This document shows positions 25,809 to 34,017 of a stretch of 64,000 nt of DNA, piece after piece. The stretch spans positions 1 through 64,000 of the forward strand of contig NSKG01000001.1 in assembly GCA_002287035.1 (NCBI GenBank), in the 5' to 3' direction. The translations under genes were made by a program, and so were the position numbers. A model generated the notes under the pieces. The model ran no database searches. It was not told where the DNA came from and was given only the letters and a program-made list of their open reading frames with translations. This DNA comes from Pseudomonas sp. WN033. Its GTDB lineage: Bacteria; Pseudomonadota; Gammaproteobacteria; Pseudomonadales; Pseudomonadaceae. Position 1 is the first letter of the stretch; the number at the start of each line of letters is the position of its first letter.

Positions 25809-26768
25809 TTACAGCGCCAGACGTTCCCGCGCGGCCTGATACTCGCGCTTGAGCCGTTCAACCAGCTGTGCCGCCGGCAGCACTTCCTTGACTGCACCAA
25901 CCCCCTGACCAGCGCCCCAGATATCACGCCAGGCCTTGGACTTGCTGCTGCCGCCAGAACCAAAGCTCATCTTCGACGGATCAGACTCCGGCAGGCTCTC
26001 CGGATCCAGACCGCTGTTGACGATGCTCTGGCGCAAGTAGTTGCCATGCACGCCGGTGAACAGGTTGGAGTAGACGATGTCCTCGGCGCTACTGGCAACG
26101 ATCATGTCCTTGTAGGCCTGGTCGGCATGGGCTTCTTCGGTGGCGATGAAGGCCGAGCCAATGTAGGCCAGATCGGCACCGGCGGCCTGGGCTGCCAGCA
26201 CCGCATTGCCGTTGGCAATCGAGCCGGACAGCAGCAGTGGCCCGTCGAACCACTCGCGAATTTCCTGGATCAGCGCGAATGGCGACTGGGTACCGGCATG
26301 CCCGCCGGCACCGGCGGCTACCGCGATCAGGCCATCGGCGCCTTTCTCGATGGCCTTCTTGGCGAACTTGTTGTTGATGATGTCGTGCAGCACGATGCCG
26401 CCATAGCCGTGGACCCGCTGATTCAGATCCTCACGGGCACCCAGCGAGGTGATGATGATCGGCACCTTGTACTTCTCACACAGCGCCAGGTCGTGCTCCA
26501 GTCGGTCATTGGACTTGTGTACGATCTGGTTGACCGCAAACGGCGCGGCCGGTTTGTCCGGGTTTTGCGCGTTGTATTCGTCCAGCTCGCGAGTAATGCG
26601 CTCCAGCCACTCTTCCAGCACCGGTCCGGGACGCGCATTGAGCGCCGGGAACGAGCCAACCACCCCGGCCTTGCACTGGGCAATCACCAGATCAGGGTTG
26701 GAAATGATGAACAGCGGCGAGCAGACCGCCGGCAACGACAGATTTTGCAGAATTGCGGGAAGAGCCAT
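25809..26768 (-). CDS. Nitronate monooxygenase-like FMN protein
   Basis: 319 aa TIM-barrel FMN protein of the NMO/2-nitropropane dioxygenase family. Residues LPAVCSPLFIISNPDLVIA match the N-terminal substrate/FMN strand; VAAGAGGHAG carries the conserved catalytic histidine; LSGSIANG and AYIGSAFIATEEA bind the FMN phosphate. Family members oxidise nitronates such as propionate-3-nitronate, or act as enoyl reductases. Here, next to flavoprotein desaturases, an oxidoreductase role in the pathway is possible but undetermined. It heads away from padR with the NTF2-like gene upstream. Confidence 0.85.
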   Translation of the reverse strand: MALPAILQNLSLPAVCSPLFIISNPDLVIAQCKAGVVGSFPALNARPGPVLEEWLERITRELDEYNAQNPDKPAAPFAVNQIVHKSNDRLEHDLALCEKYKVPIIITSLGAREDLNQRVHGYGGIVLHDIINNKFAKKAIEKGADGLIAVAAGAGGHAGTQSPFALIQEIREWFDGPLLLSGSIANGNAVLAAQAAGADLAYIGSAFIATEEAHADQAYKDMIVASSAEDIVYSNLFTGVHGNYLRQSIVNSGLDPESLPESDPSKMSFGSGGSSKSKAWRDIWGAGQGVGAVKEVLPAAQLVERLKREYQAARERLAL

Positions 26769-26796
26769 GAAGCCTCCGGAAACAGGTGGGAATTGA

Positions 26797-27231
26797 TCAG
26801 GCCTGGCCAGCCAGAATCGCCTTGTAGGGCTCCATGCGCCGGGCCATTTCCGCGCCCAGTGCCTGCAGTCCGCTCAGCGGCCGTACCATGACTTCGAATT
26901 CAAGAATCTTGCCCTGGTCATCGAAACGCAGCATGTCGATGCCCTTGAGCGCCTTGCCGTTGACCTCGGCACTGAACTCCAGAACTACGCTGGAGCCGCA
27001 GTCACTGACGAAGCTGCGATGATAGCGGAAATTCTCGAAAACCTGATTGACGTTTTTGAGTACCAGCTTGATGGCCGCTCGCCCCGGATAGGGGGTATGG
27101 GCTACCGGCGAGCGAAACACGATGTCATCGGCCAGCAACGGGTCCAGCTCTTCCATTGCATTACGTTCGAGAATCCGGTGCCAGGTATCAAGGGTGGCCT
27201 GGGCAGCCGGAGCAAGGGTGTTGGATGACAT
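26797..27231 (-). CDS. NTF2-like (SnoaL-type) small protein
   Basis: 144 aa alpha+beta cone of the NTF2/SnoaL class: an N-terminal helix pair (TWHRILERNAMEELDPLLADDIVF), then RSPVAHTPYPGRAAIKLVLKNV and long strands VVLEFSAEVNGKALKGIDMLRFDDQGKILEFEVMVRP. Such proteins include ketosteroid isomerase-like and polyketide cyclase-like enzymes, as well as non-enzymatic ligand binders. Without the catalytic Asp-Tyr pattern clearly visible no reaction is assigned. It is the first gene of a two-gene unit with the nitronate monooxygenase-like gene, 28 bases apart. Confidence 0.75.
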   Translation of the reverse strand: MSSNTLAPAAQATLDTWHRILERNAMEELDPLLADDIVFRSPVAHTPYPGRAAIKLVLKNVNQVFENFRYHRSFVSDCGSSVVLEFSAEVNGKALKGIDMLRFDDQGKILEFEVMVRPLSGLQALGAEMARRMEPYKAILAGQA

Positions 27232-27321
27232 GGGCGGCTCCTGTTGTTGGAATATCTATGCAACTGGTTGCATATCAATACCCCAAGCCACCCGGTTTTG
27301 CAACGGGCACGGCCAGCCACT

Positions 27322-27400
27322 CGTCATGACGAGCGGCTAAACGTGTGGTGATCCATGCACACTCATGGATGGCCACGCCGCTACGCGACTCGCCATGACG
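27322..27400. repeat. Degenerate REP-like inverted pair (copy 2)
   Basis: CGTCATGACGAG...TGGTGATCCATG (27322-27358) faces CATGGATGGCCACGCCGCTA...CGCCATGACG (27364-27400). It is a mutated version of the pairs elsewhere in the window. Together with the element at 27424 it accounts for most of the 362-base gene-free gap 27232-27593; the first 90 bases show nothing recognisable beyond the NTF2-like gene's promoter area. Confidence 0.6.
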
Positions 27401-27423
27401 ATGCCGGAGCAGCCTAAGCTAGG

Positions 27424-27592
27424 GAACCACTGAAAAACGTTGGCGAGGCAGGCAAGACAATACCGATGGCGGCCCCGCAAAAACAGCCGAAAAAGCGCAG
27501 TTTACCTGATGTAAATGAGCATTTTGACCGGGCTCGCGATCGAGGCTGTTTTTAACGCAGTATTGCCAACGCAGGTAGTTTTTCAGAGGTTC
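27424..27592. mobile_element. MITE-like element with terminal inverted repeats
   Basis: The left end GAACCACTGAAAAAC (27424-27438) matches the reverse complement of the right end GTTTTTCAGAGGTTC (27578-27592) at 14 of 15 bases. Subterminal AAAAACAGCC and GGCTGTTTTT are also inverted. The element has no credible protein, is about 170 bp, and its right edge abuts the hemN stop codon. This fits a miniature inverted-repeat element or similar dispersed repeat; a target-site duplication is not clear. Confidence 0.6.
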
Positions 27593-27593
27593 A

Positions 27594-28976
27594 CTAAATA
27601 ATCCGCGAAAACCGCTGACCACCATCAACCTGCTGGTAGGCGTCGAACACCATGCACACCGAGCGCACCAGCAGTCGCCCGGACGGCAATATTTCGATGT
27701 TGTCGACATCCAGCCGGATCAGGCCATCACGGTGCATTTGCTGAAGAATCGGCCAGCAATCGGCAAAATAATTCTGAAAGTCGATGCCAAAGCGCCGCTC
27801 GATATCACTGAAACGTAATTTGAAATGACAAATGAGCTGGCCGATCACGGCCCGGCGCAACCGGTCGTCAGCATTGCAGCTTAAGCCGCGCCGGGTCGCC
27901 AGCCGGTCATGGTCGAGGCTGTCCTGATAAACCTTGATGTCGGCCGTGTTCTGGCAATACAGATCACCGATCTGGCTGATGGATGAAACGCCCAGACCGA
28001 TCAAATCGCAGTGGCCATGGGTGGTATAGCCCTGGAAGTTACGCTGCAGCTCACCCGACTCCTGGGCCAGACTCAGGGTATCGTCGGGCAGGGCAAAATG
28101 ATCCATGCCGATATAACGGTAGCCGGCATCGGTCAGTTGCCTGATGCTGGTTTCCAGCATCTGCAGCTTGGCTTCCGGGCTGGGCAGATCGGCCGCGTTG
28201 ATCCGCCGCTGCGGCGGAAAACGTTCGGGCAGATGAGCGTAGTTGAATACCGACAACCGATCCGGCTTGAGCGCGATGATCGCCTCCACGGTCTTGGCAA
28301 AACTCTCCGGGCTCTGCTTGGGCAGACCGTAGATCAGATCGATGTTGATCGAGCGGTATTCCAAGGTGCGCGCCGCATCCATCACCGCCTGGGTCTGTTC
28401 AGGACTTTGCAGCCGATTGACCGCGCGCTGTACTTCGGGATCCAGATCCTGGACCCCGAAACTGACCCGGTTGAAGCCAATCTCACGCAACATGCCCATG
28501 GTCGACCAGTCCGCCTCGCGCGGGTCGATCTCGATACTGTAGTCGCCGATATCATCATCGTGCAGGTTGAAATGCGCCCGCAGCTTGGCCATCAGCCCAC
28601 GCAGTTCCTCATGACCAAGGAATGTGGGCGTACCGCCGCCGAAATGCAGCTGTTCAACCTGCTGGTCAGGATCAGCATGGGCCGAAACCAGCTCGATCTC
28701 GCGGAACAAGCTCTTAAGGTAAGGCTGGGAGCGGCTGCGGTCCTTGGTAATGACCTTGTTGCAGGCGCAGTAGTAGCAGATGTTGGCGCAGAACGGCACA
28801 TGCACGTACAGCGACAGTGGCCGGCGTGCAAAGCGGCTGCCTTCCAGCGCCTGAAGCAGATCGGCAGGCTCAACACCATCATGAAACTGCACGGCGGTAG
28901 GATAGGAGGTATAGCGCGGCCCTGCGGTATCGTAACGACGGATGAGTTCGGCATCCCAGCGGATGGTATTGAACAT
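27594..28976 (-). CDS. hemN: Oxygen-independent coproporphyrinogen III oxidase
   Basis: 460 aa radical SAM enzyme. Cysteines C63, C67, C70 (CxxxCxxC) and C72 match E. coli HemN's [4Fe-4S] set, and Tyr57 and the GGGTPTFL segment are conserved. It decarboxylates coproporphyrinogen III to protoporphyrinogen IX in anaerobic heme synthesis, needed for nitrate and nitrite respiration. An ANR/FNR-like box lies about 70 bases upstream of the ATG. The last residues RFSRII run straight into the flanking MITE-like element. It follows norR in the same direction, but the box suggests its own promoter. Confidence 0.95.
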   Translation of the reverse strand: MFNTIRWDAELIRRYDTAGPRYTSYPTAVQFHDGVEPADLLQALEGSRFARRPLSLYVHVPFCANICYYCACNKVITKDRSRSQPYLKSLFREIELVSAHADPDQQVEQLHFGGGTPTFLGHEELRGLMAKLRAHFNLHDDDIGDYSIEIDPREADWSTMGMLREIGFNRVSFGVQDLDPEVQRAVNRLQSPEQTQAVMDAARTLEYRSINIDLIYGLPKQSPESFAKTVEAIIALKPDRLSVFNYAHLPERFPPQRRINAADLPSPEAKLQMLETSIRQLTDAGYRYIGMDHFALPDDTLSLAQESGELQRNFQGYTTHGHCDLIGLGVSSISQIGDLYCQNTADIKVYQDSLDHDRLATRRGLSCNADDRLRRAVIGQLICHFKLRFSDIERRFGIDFQNYFADCWPILQQMHRDGLIRLDVDNIEILPSGRLLVRSVCMVFDAYQQVDGGQRFSRII

Positions 28977-29041
28977 GGGAGGACGCTCCGAATGTATGAC
29001 TCTGATGTCGTACAGCCTACCGCCAGCGCCGTGCCAACACC

Positions 29042-29055
29042 TTGACGCATATCAA
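29042..29055 (-). promoter_or_regulatory. ANR/DNR box upstream of hemN
   Basis: TTGAC-GCAT-ATCAA, one mismatch from TTGAT-N4-ATCAA, centred 72 bases upstream of the hemN start. That predicts a start site about 30 bases before the ATG if the site is at -41.5. The box lies in the norR-hemN gap. Confidence 0.7.
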
Positions 29056-29082
29056 CGGTGCGCCAATTGCCTGGACCACCGG

Positions 29083-30618
29083 TCACTCACCGAGGCTTTT
29101 CAGCCCCAGCCGCCGAGCCAGCTTGTGCAGGTTGCTCGGGTCCAGATCCAGCATTCGCGCTGCGGCGCTCCAGTTGCCATCGGTCACCGCCAGTGCCCGG
29201 CGAATCTGCTCGCGCTGACAACTGTCCACGCTAATGCGCATGGGTTGCACACTCGGAGGCGTCGCGCCAGCACTGCGTTCGTCCCTGAGCGTCGGGGCGA
29301 TACTGGCCGGCACATCCAATACTGCCGTATCCAGGACCAACATGGCCTGGCGTGAGCCTTCACGCCCCAACGCCCGGATTGCCGCACGACTGATCACATG
29401 CTCAAGCTCTCGCACATTGCCGGGCCAGTCATAGGCCAGTAGCGCCTGCTCGGCATCGCTGGCCAGACGCAGGCTACGCACGCCCAGACGCGCCCGGTTG
29501 AGTTCAAGAAAGTGCCCGGCCAGCAGCAGGATGTCATTGCCACGCTCACGCAGTGCTGGGATCGGCACCGGGTAGACCGAAAGCCGGTGGTAAAGATCAG
29601 CCCTGAAGTCGCCCTTGGCCACCGAGTCGGCCAGGTTACGGTTGGTGGCTGCGATGATACGCACATCAACCCGCAGCGGCTGGTCAGCGCCCAAACGCTG
29701 AATCTCGCCATTTTGCAGGGTTCTCAGCAGCTTGGCCTGAACACTCAGAGGCAACTCACCCACTTCATCGAGAAACAGGGTGCCGCCGTCAGCGGCATCG
29801 AACCGGCCACTTCGATCATTGGCCGCCCCGGAGAATGCACCTTTGACATGACCGAACAGCTCGCTTTCGGCCAGCGACTCCGGCAACGCCGCACAGTTGA
29901 CCTGAACCAGCGGCTTATCGGCGCGCGCCGAGTGGCGATGCAGCCAATGGGCAAACAACTCCTTGCCCACCCCGGTTTCGCCACTCAACAGTACCGGCAA
30001 GTCCGAATCGGCCACTACAGCCAGCTCTTCGAGCAAGCGGGTGAGCGCCGGGCTCTGGCCGACAATGCCGTGTTCGAAGCGACCCGGCAACGTCTCGGGC
30101 GCAGCTACCCGGTCCAGGCGCAAGGCCCGGTTTTCCTGCTCCAGGCGCGTGACCCGCAGTAGTGCCTCAACCAGCGGCAACAGTTCCTGAATACGCAACC
30201 TGGCCTGTTCGTCAAAGGTGCCGGCACGCAGTGCGTCAAAGGTCAGAGCCCCCCACAGCTCACCTTCCACATACAGACTGACACCCATGCAATCGTGTAC
30301 CGGCAACGGCGCGCCGGGGCTGTCGTCGAGCAAGCCGTCATAGGGATCCGGTAGCGGGCTGCCCGGCTCGAACCAGGTCGGCTCACGGCGCGACAGCAAG
30401 GCCGCCAGACGTGGGTGGCGTGCAATCTCGAAACGCCGGCCCAGCGCATCCTGCACCAGCCCCACCGCCGCCAGCGGCCGCAGGCAGTCATCTTCGCGCT
30501 GTAGCAGCACCACCGCGCCACAGGCAAACGCCTCGCGCAATACGTGCACCAGGCGCTGCAAACGTACCGCAGCGGGCAGATCCGCAACCAGGTCAGGTAA
30601 AAGCAGCTTGTCGATCAT
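29083..30618 (-). CDS. norR: Nitric-oxide-responsive sigma-54 activator NorR
   Basis: 511 aa. N-terminal GAF domain (about 1-170) that in NorR carries the NO-sensing non-heme iron; AAA+ domain with Walker A GETGVGKE (213-220), GAFSGA (260-265) in place of GAFTGA, and GGTLFLDE (278-285); Fis-type helix-turn-helix at the C-terminus (about 465-505). It faces ytfE across a gap with two GGT-N7-ACC sites and a sigma-54 promoter, exactly the expected arrangement for NorR activating an NO-stress gene. No norVW, fhp or norCB is visible in the window. Confidence 0.93.
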   Translation of the reverse strand: MIDKLLLPDLVADLPAAVRLQRLVHVLREAFACGAVVLLQREDDCLRPLAAVGLVQDALGRRFEIARHPRLAALLSRREPTWFEPGSPLPDPYDGLLDDSPGAPLPVHDCMGVSLYVEGELWGALTFDALRAGTFDEQARLRIQELLPLVEALLRVTRLEQENRALRLDRVAAPETLPGRFEHGIVGQSPALTRLLEELAVVADSDLPVLLSGETGVGKELFAHWLHRHSARADKPLVQVNCAALPESLAESELFGHVKGAFSGAANDRSGRFDAADGGTLFLDEVGELPLSVQAKLLRTLQNGEIQRLGADQPLRVDVRIIAATNRNLADSVAKGDFRADLYHRLSVYPVPIPALRERGNDILLLAGHFLELNRARLGVRSLRLASDAEQALLAYDWPGNVRELEHVISRAAIRALGREGSRQAMLVLDTAVLDVPASIAPTLRDERSAGATPPSVQPMRISVDSCQREQIRRALAVTDGNWSAAARMLDLDPSNLHKLARRLGLKSLGE

Positions 30619-30638
30619 GGTTCAATCCACCCTGTGAT

Positions 30639-30675
30639 GGTCAAATAAACCCTATTTTTATGGGTAATAATAACC
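30639..30675. promoter_or_regulatory. Two NorR binding sites (GGT-N7-ACC)
   Basis: GGT-CAAATAA-ACC at 30639-30651 and GGT-AATAATA-ACC at 30663-30675. Centres are 24 bp apart, near two helical turns. This is the NorR enhancer consensus described for Ralstonia. Only a degenerate half site (ACC at 30690-30692) is seen for a third copy. Confidence 0.75.
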
Positions 30676-30716
30676 ATAAAAATTAAAATACCCATAAATA
30701 TCAACAATTTAAAAAA

Positions 30717-30731
30717 TGGCACAAAGCTTGC
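30717..30731 (+). promoter_or_regulatory. Sigma-54 promoter of ytfE
   Basis: TGGCAC-AAAGC-TTGC, a full -24/-12 match, 37 bases upstream of the ytfE ATG and downstream of the NorR sites. Confidence 0.88.
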
Positions 30732-30767
30732 CATGGTTCAGTTAGATCCACTGAACGGAGCAAGTGC

Positions 30768-31424
30768 ATGAACATCGACTACCTCAACAGCCCTTTGGGC
30801 GATCTGGCCCGCAGTATTCCCGGCGCCACCAAAGTGTTTCACGACTACCGCCTGGACTTCTGCTGCAATGGTCATCGGACCCTGGCCGAAGCCAGCGCCC
30901 GCAAAGGCCTGGAGCCGGATGCTGTGATCAATGAATTGCAGCGCCTGAGCACCGGCCCCGGCGATACCCAGGACTGGAGCAGCGCCAGTGCCGCAGAACT
31001 GATTGATCACATTCTGCATCGCTATCATGCCCGGCACCGCGAGCAACTACCGGAACTGATTCGCCTGGCCCGCCGGGTCGAGCAGGTACATGGTGACCGG
31101 CCCGAGTGCCCCAATGGCCTGGCCGACCATCTGTGCGCGATGCTTCAGGAACTGGAAAGCCACATGCTGAAAGAGGAGCAGATCCTGTTCCCGTTATTGG
31201 CCCGTGGGCATGCCGCCATGGCCTCCGGCCCCATCAGCGTGATGCGCTTCGAGCATGAACAGCATGGCGATGCGCTCGAAGGGGTTATCAACCTGACCAA
31301 CGACATCACCCCGCCACCCGGTGCCTGCAACACCTGGCAGGCGCTGTACCGCGGGCTGGAAGAACTGCGCCAGGACCTGATGCAGCATATCCACCTGGAA
31401 AACAACATCCTGTTCCAGACCTGA
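30768..31424 (+). CDS. ytfE: Iron-sulfur cluster repair di-iron protein YtfE/ScdA/DnrN
   Basis: 218 aa, usual RIC length. The N-terminal ScdA_N segment has the double cysteine LDFCCNGHRTLAEA, and the hemerythrin-like C-terminal bundle supplies di-iron ligands: HILHRYHARH, HMLKEEQILFP, FEHEQHGD and HIHLENNILF. These proteins repair iron-sulfur clusters damaged by nitric oxide or oxidative stress. It is expressed from the sigma-54/NorR promoter just upstream. Confidence 0.95.
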   Translation: MNIDYLNSPLGDLARSIPGATKVFHDYRLDFCCNGHRTLAEASARKGLEPDAVINELQRLSTGPGDTQDWSSASAAELIDHILHRYHARHREQLPELIRLARRVEQVHGDRPECPNGLADHLCAMLQELESHMLKEEQILFPLLARGHAAMASGPISVMRFEHEQHGDALEGVINLTNDITPPPGACNTWQALYRGLEELRQDLMQHIHLENNILFQT

Positions 31425-31430
31425 CCGGCG

Positions 31431-31865
31431 TTACAGCACAAACATCGCCTTGGCACAGATGACCAGCAGCACGGCATGCAGCAACAGGCTGACGTTCAGC
31501 CAGTGCATGCCGCGCTCGGCAATCAACTGGCGGCGGCGCAATACGATCAACGCTAGGTAATGACCGATGATCAGCAGCGCCAGCAGAATTTTCAGGCTCA
31601 GCAGCGTGCCGAAGGTGGTCGCCAGCGGGTCGGCCAGCAACCGCCGATAGGGCCAGGCCAGGGCGATACCCGCGCCATACAGCAGTAAGGCCACCCAATG
31701 GATGACATGACGCGCACGCTGGCCCAGCAACTCTGCCAGTCTGGTTCGGCTGGCTGGCTCCAGTTCGCGTGCGGCAGGCCAGAGAATCAGAACCTGGAAA
31801 AACAGTGTGCCAATGAAGGCGATAGCCATCAGCAAATGCAGGCTCTTGAGTAGCAGATAGGTCAT
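31431..31865 (-). CDS. CopD-like integral membrane protein
   Basis: 144 aa with about four TM helices: near 4-25, 52-72, 84-106 and 122-143. It starts MTYLLLKSLHLLMAIAFIGT, with histidine in the first helix (His10), like the CopD/YkuI-type and DUF2269 families of putative heme or copper-transfer membrane proteins. An upstream in-frame extension is shadow reading against nnrS. It lies convergent with ytfE and divergent from nnrS, so a role in NO/heme-copper biology is a guess from context. Confidence 0.7.
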   Translation of the reverse strand: MTYLLLKSLHLLMAIAFIGTLFFQVLILWPAARELEPASRTRLAELLGQRARHVIHWVALLLYGAGIALAWPYRRLLADPLATTFGTLLSLKILLALLIIGHYLALIVLRRRQLIAERGMHWLNVSLLLHAVLLVICAKAMFVL

Positions 31866-32007
31866 TGTTCGGGTCCGTCGGCCATGGCTGGTTTTCAGCT
31901 TACTAGAAGTACCTCCCAAATAAAGGCTGCTACCGAGGTACCCCCAAGGACATATTGTCGCAACCGCTCCTGCAACGGCAGCATGCGGCAACAGCAAGGA
32001 GATTTCC

Positions 32008-33159
32008 ATGGCTCTATTCGGTCTGGGCTTTCGACCCTTTTTTCTGGCCGGCAGCCTGTACGCCGCACTGGCGGTCCCCTTGTGGATCGCCGCCCTGTTC
32101 GGTCTGATCGACTGGCAGCCGGCCGGTGGCTGGCTGGCCTGGCACCGGCATGAAATGCCCTTCGGCTTCGCCATGGCCATTGTGGCCGGCTTTCTGCTGA
32201 CCGCTGTGCAGAACTGGACCGGCATCGCCGGCCTGGCCGGGCGTCCTTTGGCACTTCTGGCCGGGCTGTGGCTGGCTGCCCGCCTCGCCTGGCTGCTCGG
32301 CGCGCCCAACTGGCTGCTGATCCCCCTGGATCTGATCTTCCTGCCGGCAGTGGCGATCGTGCTTGGCCTGCGTCTGTGGCAAGTACGCCAGGCACGTAAT
32401 TACCCAATCGTGCTGGTGCTCGGCCTGCTGACGCTGTGCAACCTGTTCAGTCTGATCGGCCTGGACCGCAACGATCACGGCCTGCAACGCCAAGGCGCAC
32501 TGGCGGCCATCTGGTTGATTGCTGCACTGATCGGCCTGATCGGTGGCCGGGTCATTCCATTCTTTACCAGTCGCGGGCTGGGGCTGAACGCCCAGGTCAC
32601 GGCCTGGCCCTGGCTCGATCACACTCTGTTGATCGGCGGCTTGTTGCTGGCACTGTTGGTACTCAGCGGTATCGGACTGGTTGCCGCTCCCTGGCAAGCC
32701 GTACTATTTCTGGTGTTGGCCGCAGGACACCTGATCCGTCTGCTGCGCTGGCACCACCCGGGCATCTGGCGCGTATCGCTGCTCTGGTCCCTGCACCTGG
32801 CCTATGCCTGGCTTGTGCTGGCGCTGCTGTTTCACGGGCTGTGGCATTTGGGCTGGCAATCCGGCTTCAGCCAGGGCCTGCATCTGCTGACCATCGGGGC
32901 CATGGCCGGCATGATTCTGGCCATGATCGCCAGAGTCAGCCTCGGCCACACAGGTCGGCCGCTGCAGCCACCCGTCAGCATGGGAGTGGCCTTCGCCCTG
33001 CTCAATCTGGCGGTACCACTGCGCGTCTGGCTGGCGCCCAGTCAGCCGCTGGCCGGTTTTTGGCTGAGTAGCCTGTGCTGGACAGCAGCCTTTGTTCTGT
33101 TTCTCTACCATTACGCACCCATGCTCTGGGCCCCACGTACAGATGGAAAGCCAGGCTGA
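32008..33159 (+). CDS. nnrS: NnrS-family heme-copper membrane protein
   Basis: 383 aa, about 12 TM helices. The N-terminal LGFRPFFLAGSLYA and HRHEMPFGFAMAIVAGFLLTAVQNWTG segments are diagnostic of NnrS, with His residues (WHRHEM) that may bind heme. The later GGRVIPFFTSRGLG and LGHTGRPL stretches also match. NnrS lessens nitrosative stress when NO accumulates during denitrification. ATG follows CAAGGAGATTTCC, a strong ribosome binding site. It sits between the NO-stress genes and dnr, as commonly found in denitrifiers. Confidence 0.94.
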   Translation: MALFGLGFRPFFLAGSLYAALAVPLWIAALFGLIDWQPAGGWLAWHRHEMPFGFAMAIVAGFLLTAVQNWTGIAGLAGRPLALLAGLWLAARLAWLLGAPNWLLIPLDLIFLPAVAIVLGLRLWQVRQARNYPIVLVLGLLTLCNLFSLIGLDRNDHGLQRQGALAAIWLIAALIGLIGGRVIPFFTSRGLGLNAQVTAWPWLDHTLLIGGLLLALLVLSGIGLVAAPWQAVLFLVLAAGHLIRLLRWHHPGIWRVSLLWSLHLAYAWLVLALLFHGLWHLGWQSGFSQGLHLLTIGAMAGMILAMIARVSLGHTGRPLQPPVSMGVAFALLNLAVPLRVWLAPSQPLAGFWLSSLCWTAAFVLFLYHYAPMLWAPRTDGKPG

Positions 33160-33192
33160 GCTGCGAACCGGTTACCTCTTTGGGGGCATGGC

Positions 33193-33206
33193 TTGATGGC
33201 CGTCAA
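33193..33206 (+). promoter_or_regulatory. ANR/DNR box upstream of dnr
   Basis: TTGAT-GGCC-GTCAA, one mismatch from consensus, centred 47 bases upstream of the dnr ATG. At a -41.5 position the transcript would start about five bases before the ATG, leaving an almost leaderless mRNA. Confidence 0.75.
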
Positions 33207-33246
33207 GAATTTACTCTGAAACTCTGCCTTCGATGATGGAACGCTC

Positions 33247-33996
33247 ATGCCACTCAGCAAACCGCACCGCCTGCAGGTCCTCCACCACCCACTGCTGGCT
33301 CATTTCAGCCCCGCAGTGCAAGACCAACTGCTGGCCGATGCTCACTACCGTGAATATCACTCCCACGCGCAGATTCTGCGCCAGAGCGATCCTGCCGAGC
33401 GTTTCTTCATGGTGCTGGAGGGCCGCGTCAAGCTGTATCGCATATCTGCCGATGGCAAGGAAAAGGTGGTGGAAATCATCCAGCCGGGCCACACCTTCGC
33501 GGAAGCGGTGATGTTCATGCGCAAATCGGTCTATCCTGTCTGCGCCGAAACCCTGGATGCGGTCAAACTGGTCGCCTTCTCCAACCGCCTGATGCTGCAT
33601 CACTTGCAGGAAAACCCGCAGACCTGCCTGCATCTGCTTGGCCACCTGAGCATTCGCCTGCATCAACGCCTGGACGAACTTGAAAATCTGACGCTGCAAA
33701 ATGCCACTCAGCGCCTGGCCCTGTACCTGGCTGGCCAGGTCAAGGACCACTCGCAGGACAGCGCCGCCATCGACCTGATGCTGCCCAAGGGCCTGATCGC
33801 CGCGCGGCTGTCAATCAAACCGGAAACCCTGTCACGGGCCATGGCCAACCTGCGCGAACGCGGGCTGATCGAGAGCAAGGCCCGGCATATCCGGATTCCC
33901 AGCCTGTCACGGCTGCTCAATGAATTCTCCCAGGGAGACTGCCCGAACGTTCAAGCAGACTCTGGAAAGCCTATACTTTGCAGCGACAGTTCCTGA
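33247..33996 (+). CDS. dnr: Crp/Fnr-family regulator Dnr-like
   Basis: 249 aa: cNMP-binding-like beta-roll (about 15-140), dimerisation helix (TCLHLLGHLSIRLHQRLDELE), and a winged helix with the recognition sequence SIKPETLSRAMANLRERGLI, whose E-x-x-SR pattern reads TTGAT half sites. It lacks the N-terminal cysteine cluster of FNR/ANR, so it is of the heme/NO-sensing Dnr type. The gene sits beside nnrS and has its own ANR box, suggesting the usual ANR-to-DNR cascade. The C-terminal tail with two cysteines extends somewhat past the typical end. Confidence 0.9.
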   Translation: MPLSKPHRLQVLHHPLLAHFSPAVQDQLLADAHYREYHSHAQILRQSDPAERFFMVLEGRVKLYRISADGKEKVVEIIQPGHTFAEAVMFMRKSVYPVCAETLDAVKLVAFSNRLMLHHLQENPQTCLHLLGHLSIRLHQRLDELENLTLQNATQRLALYLAGQVKDHSQDSAAIDLMLPKGLIAARLSIKPETLSRAMANLRERGLIESKARHIRIPSLSRLLNEFSQGDCPNVQADSGKPILCSDSS

Positions 33997-34017
33997 CCCG
34001 GAGAACCAACCCCACCC

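Noticed and set aside
27419-27709. 96-aa frame spanning the hemN end and MITE-like element
   Set aside because: It is a translation of the repeat itself plus the hemN tail; no ribosome binding site or domain.
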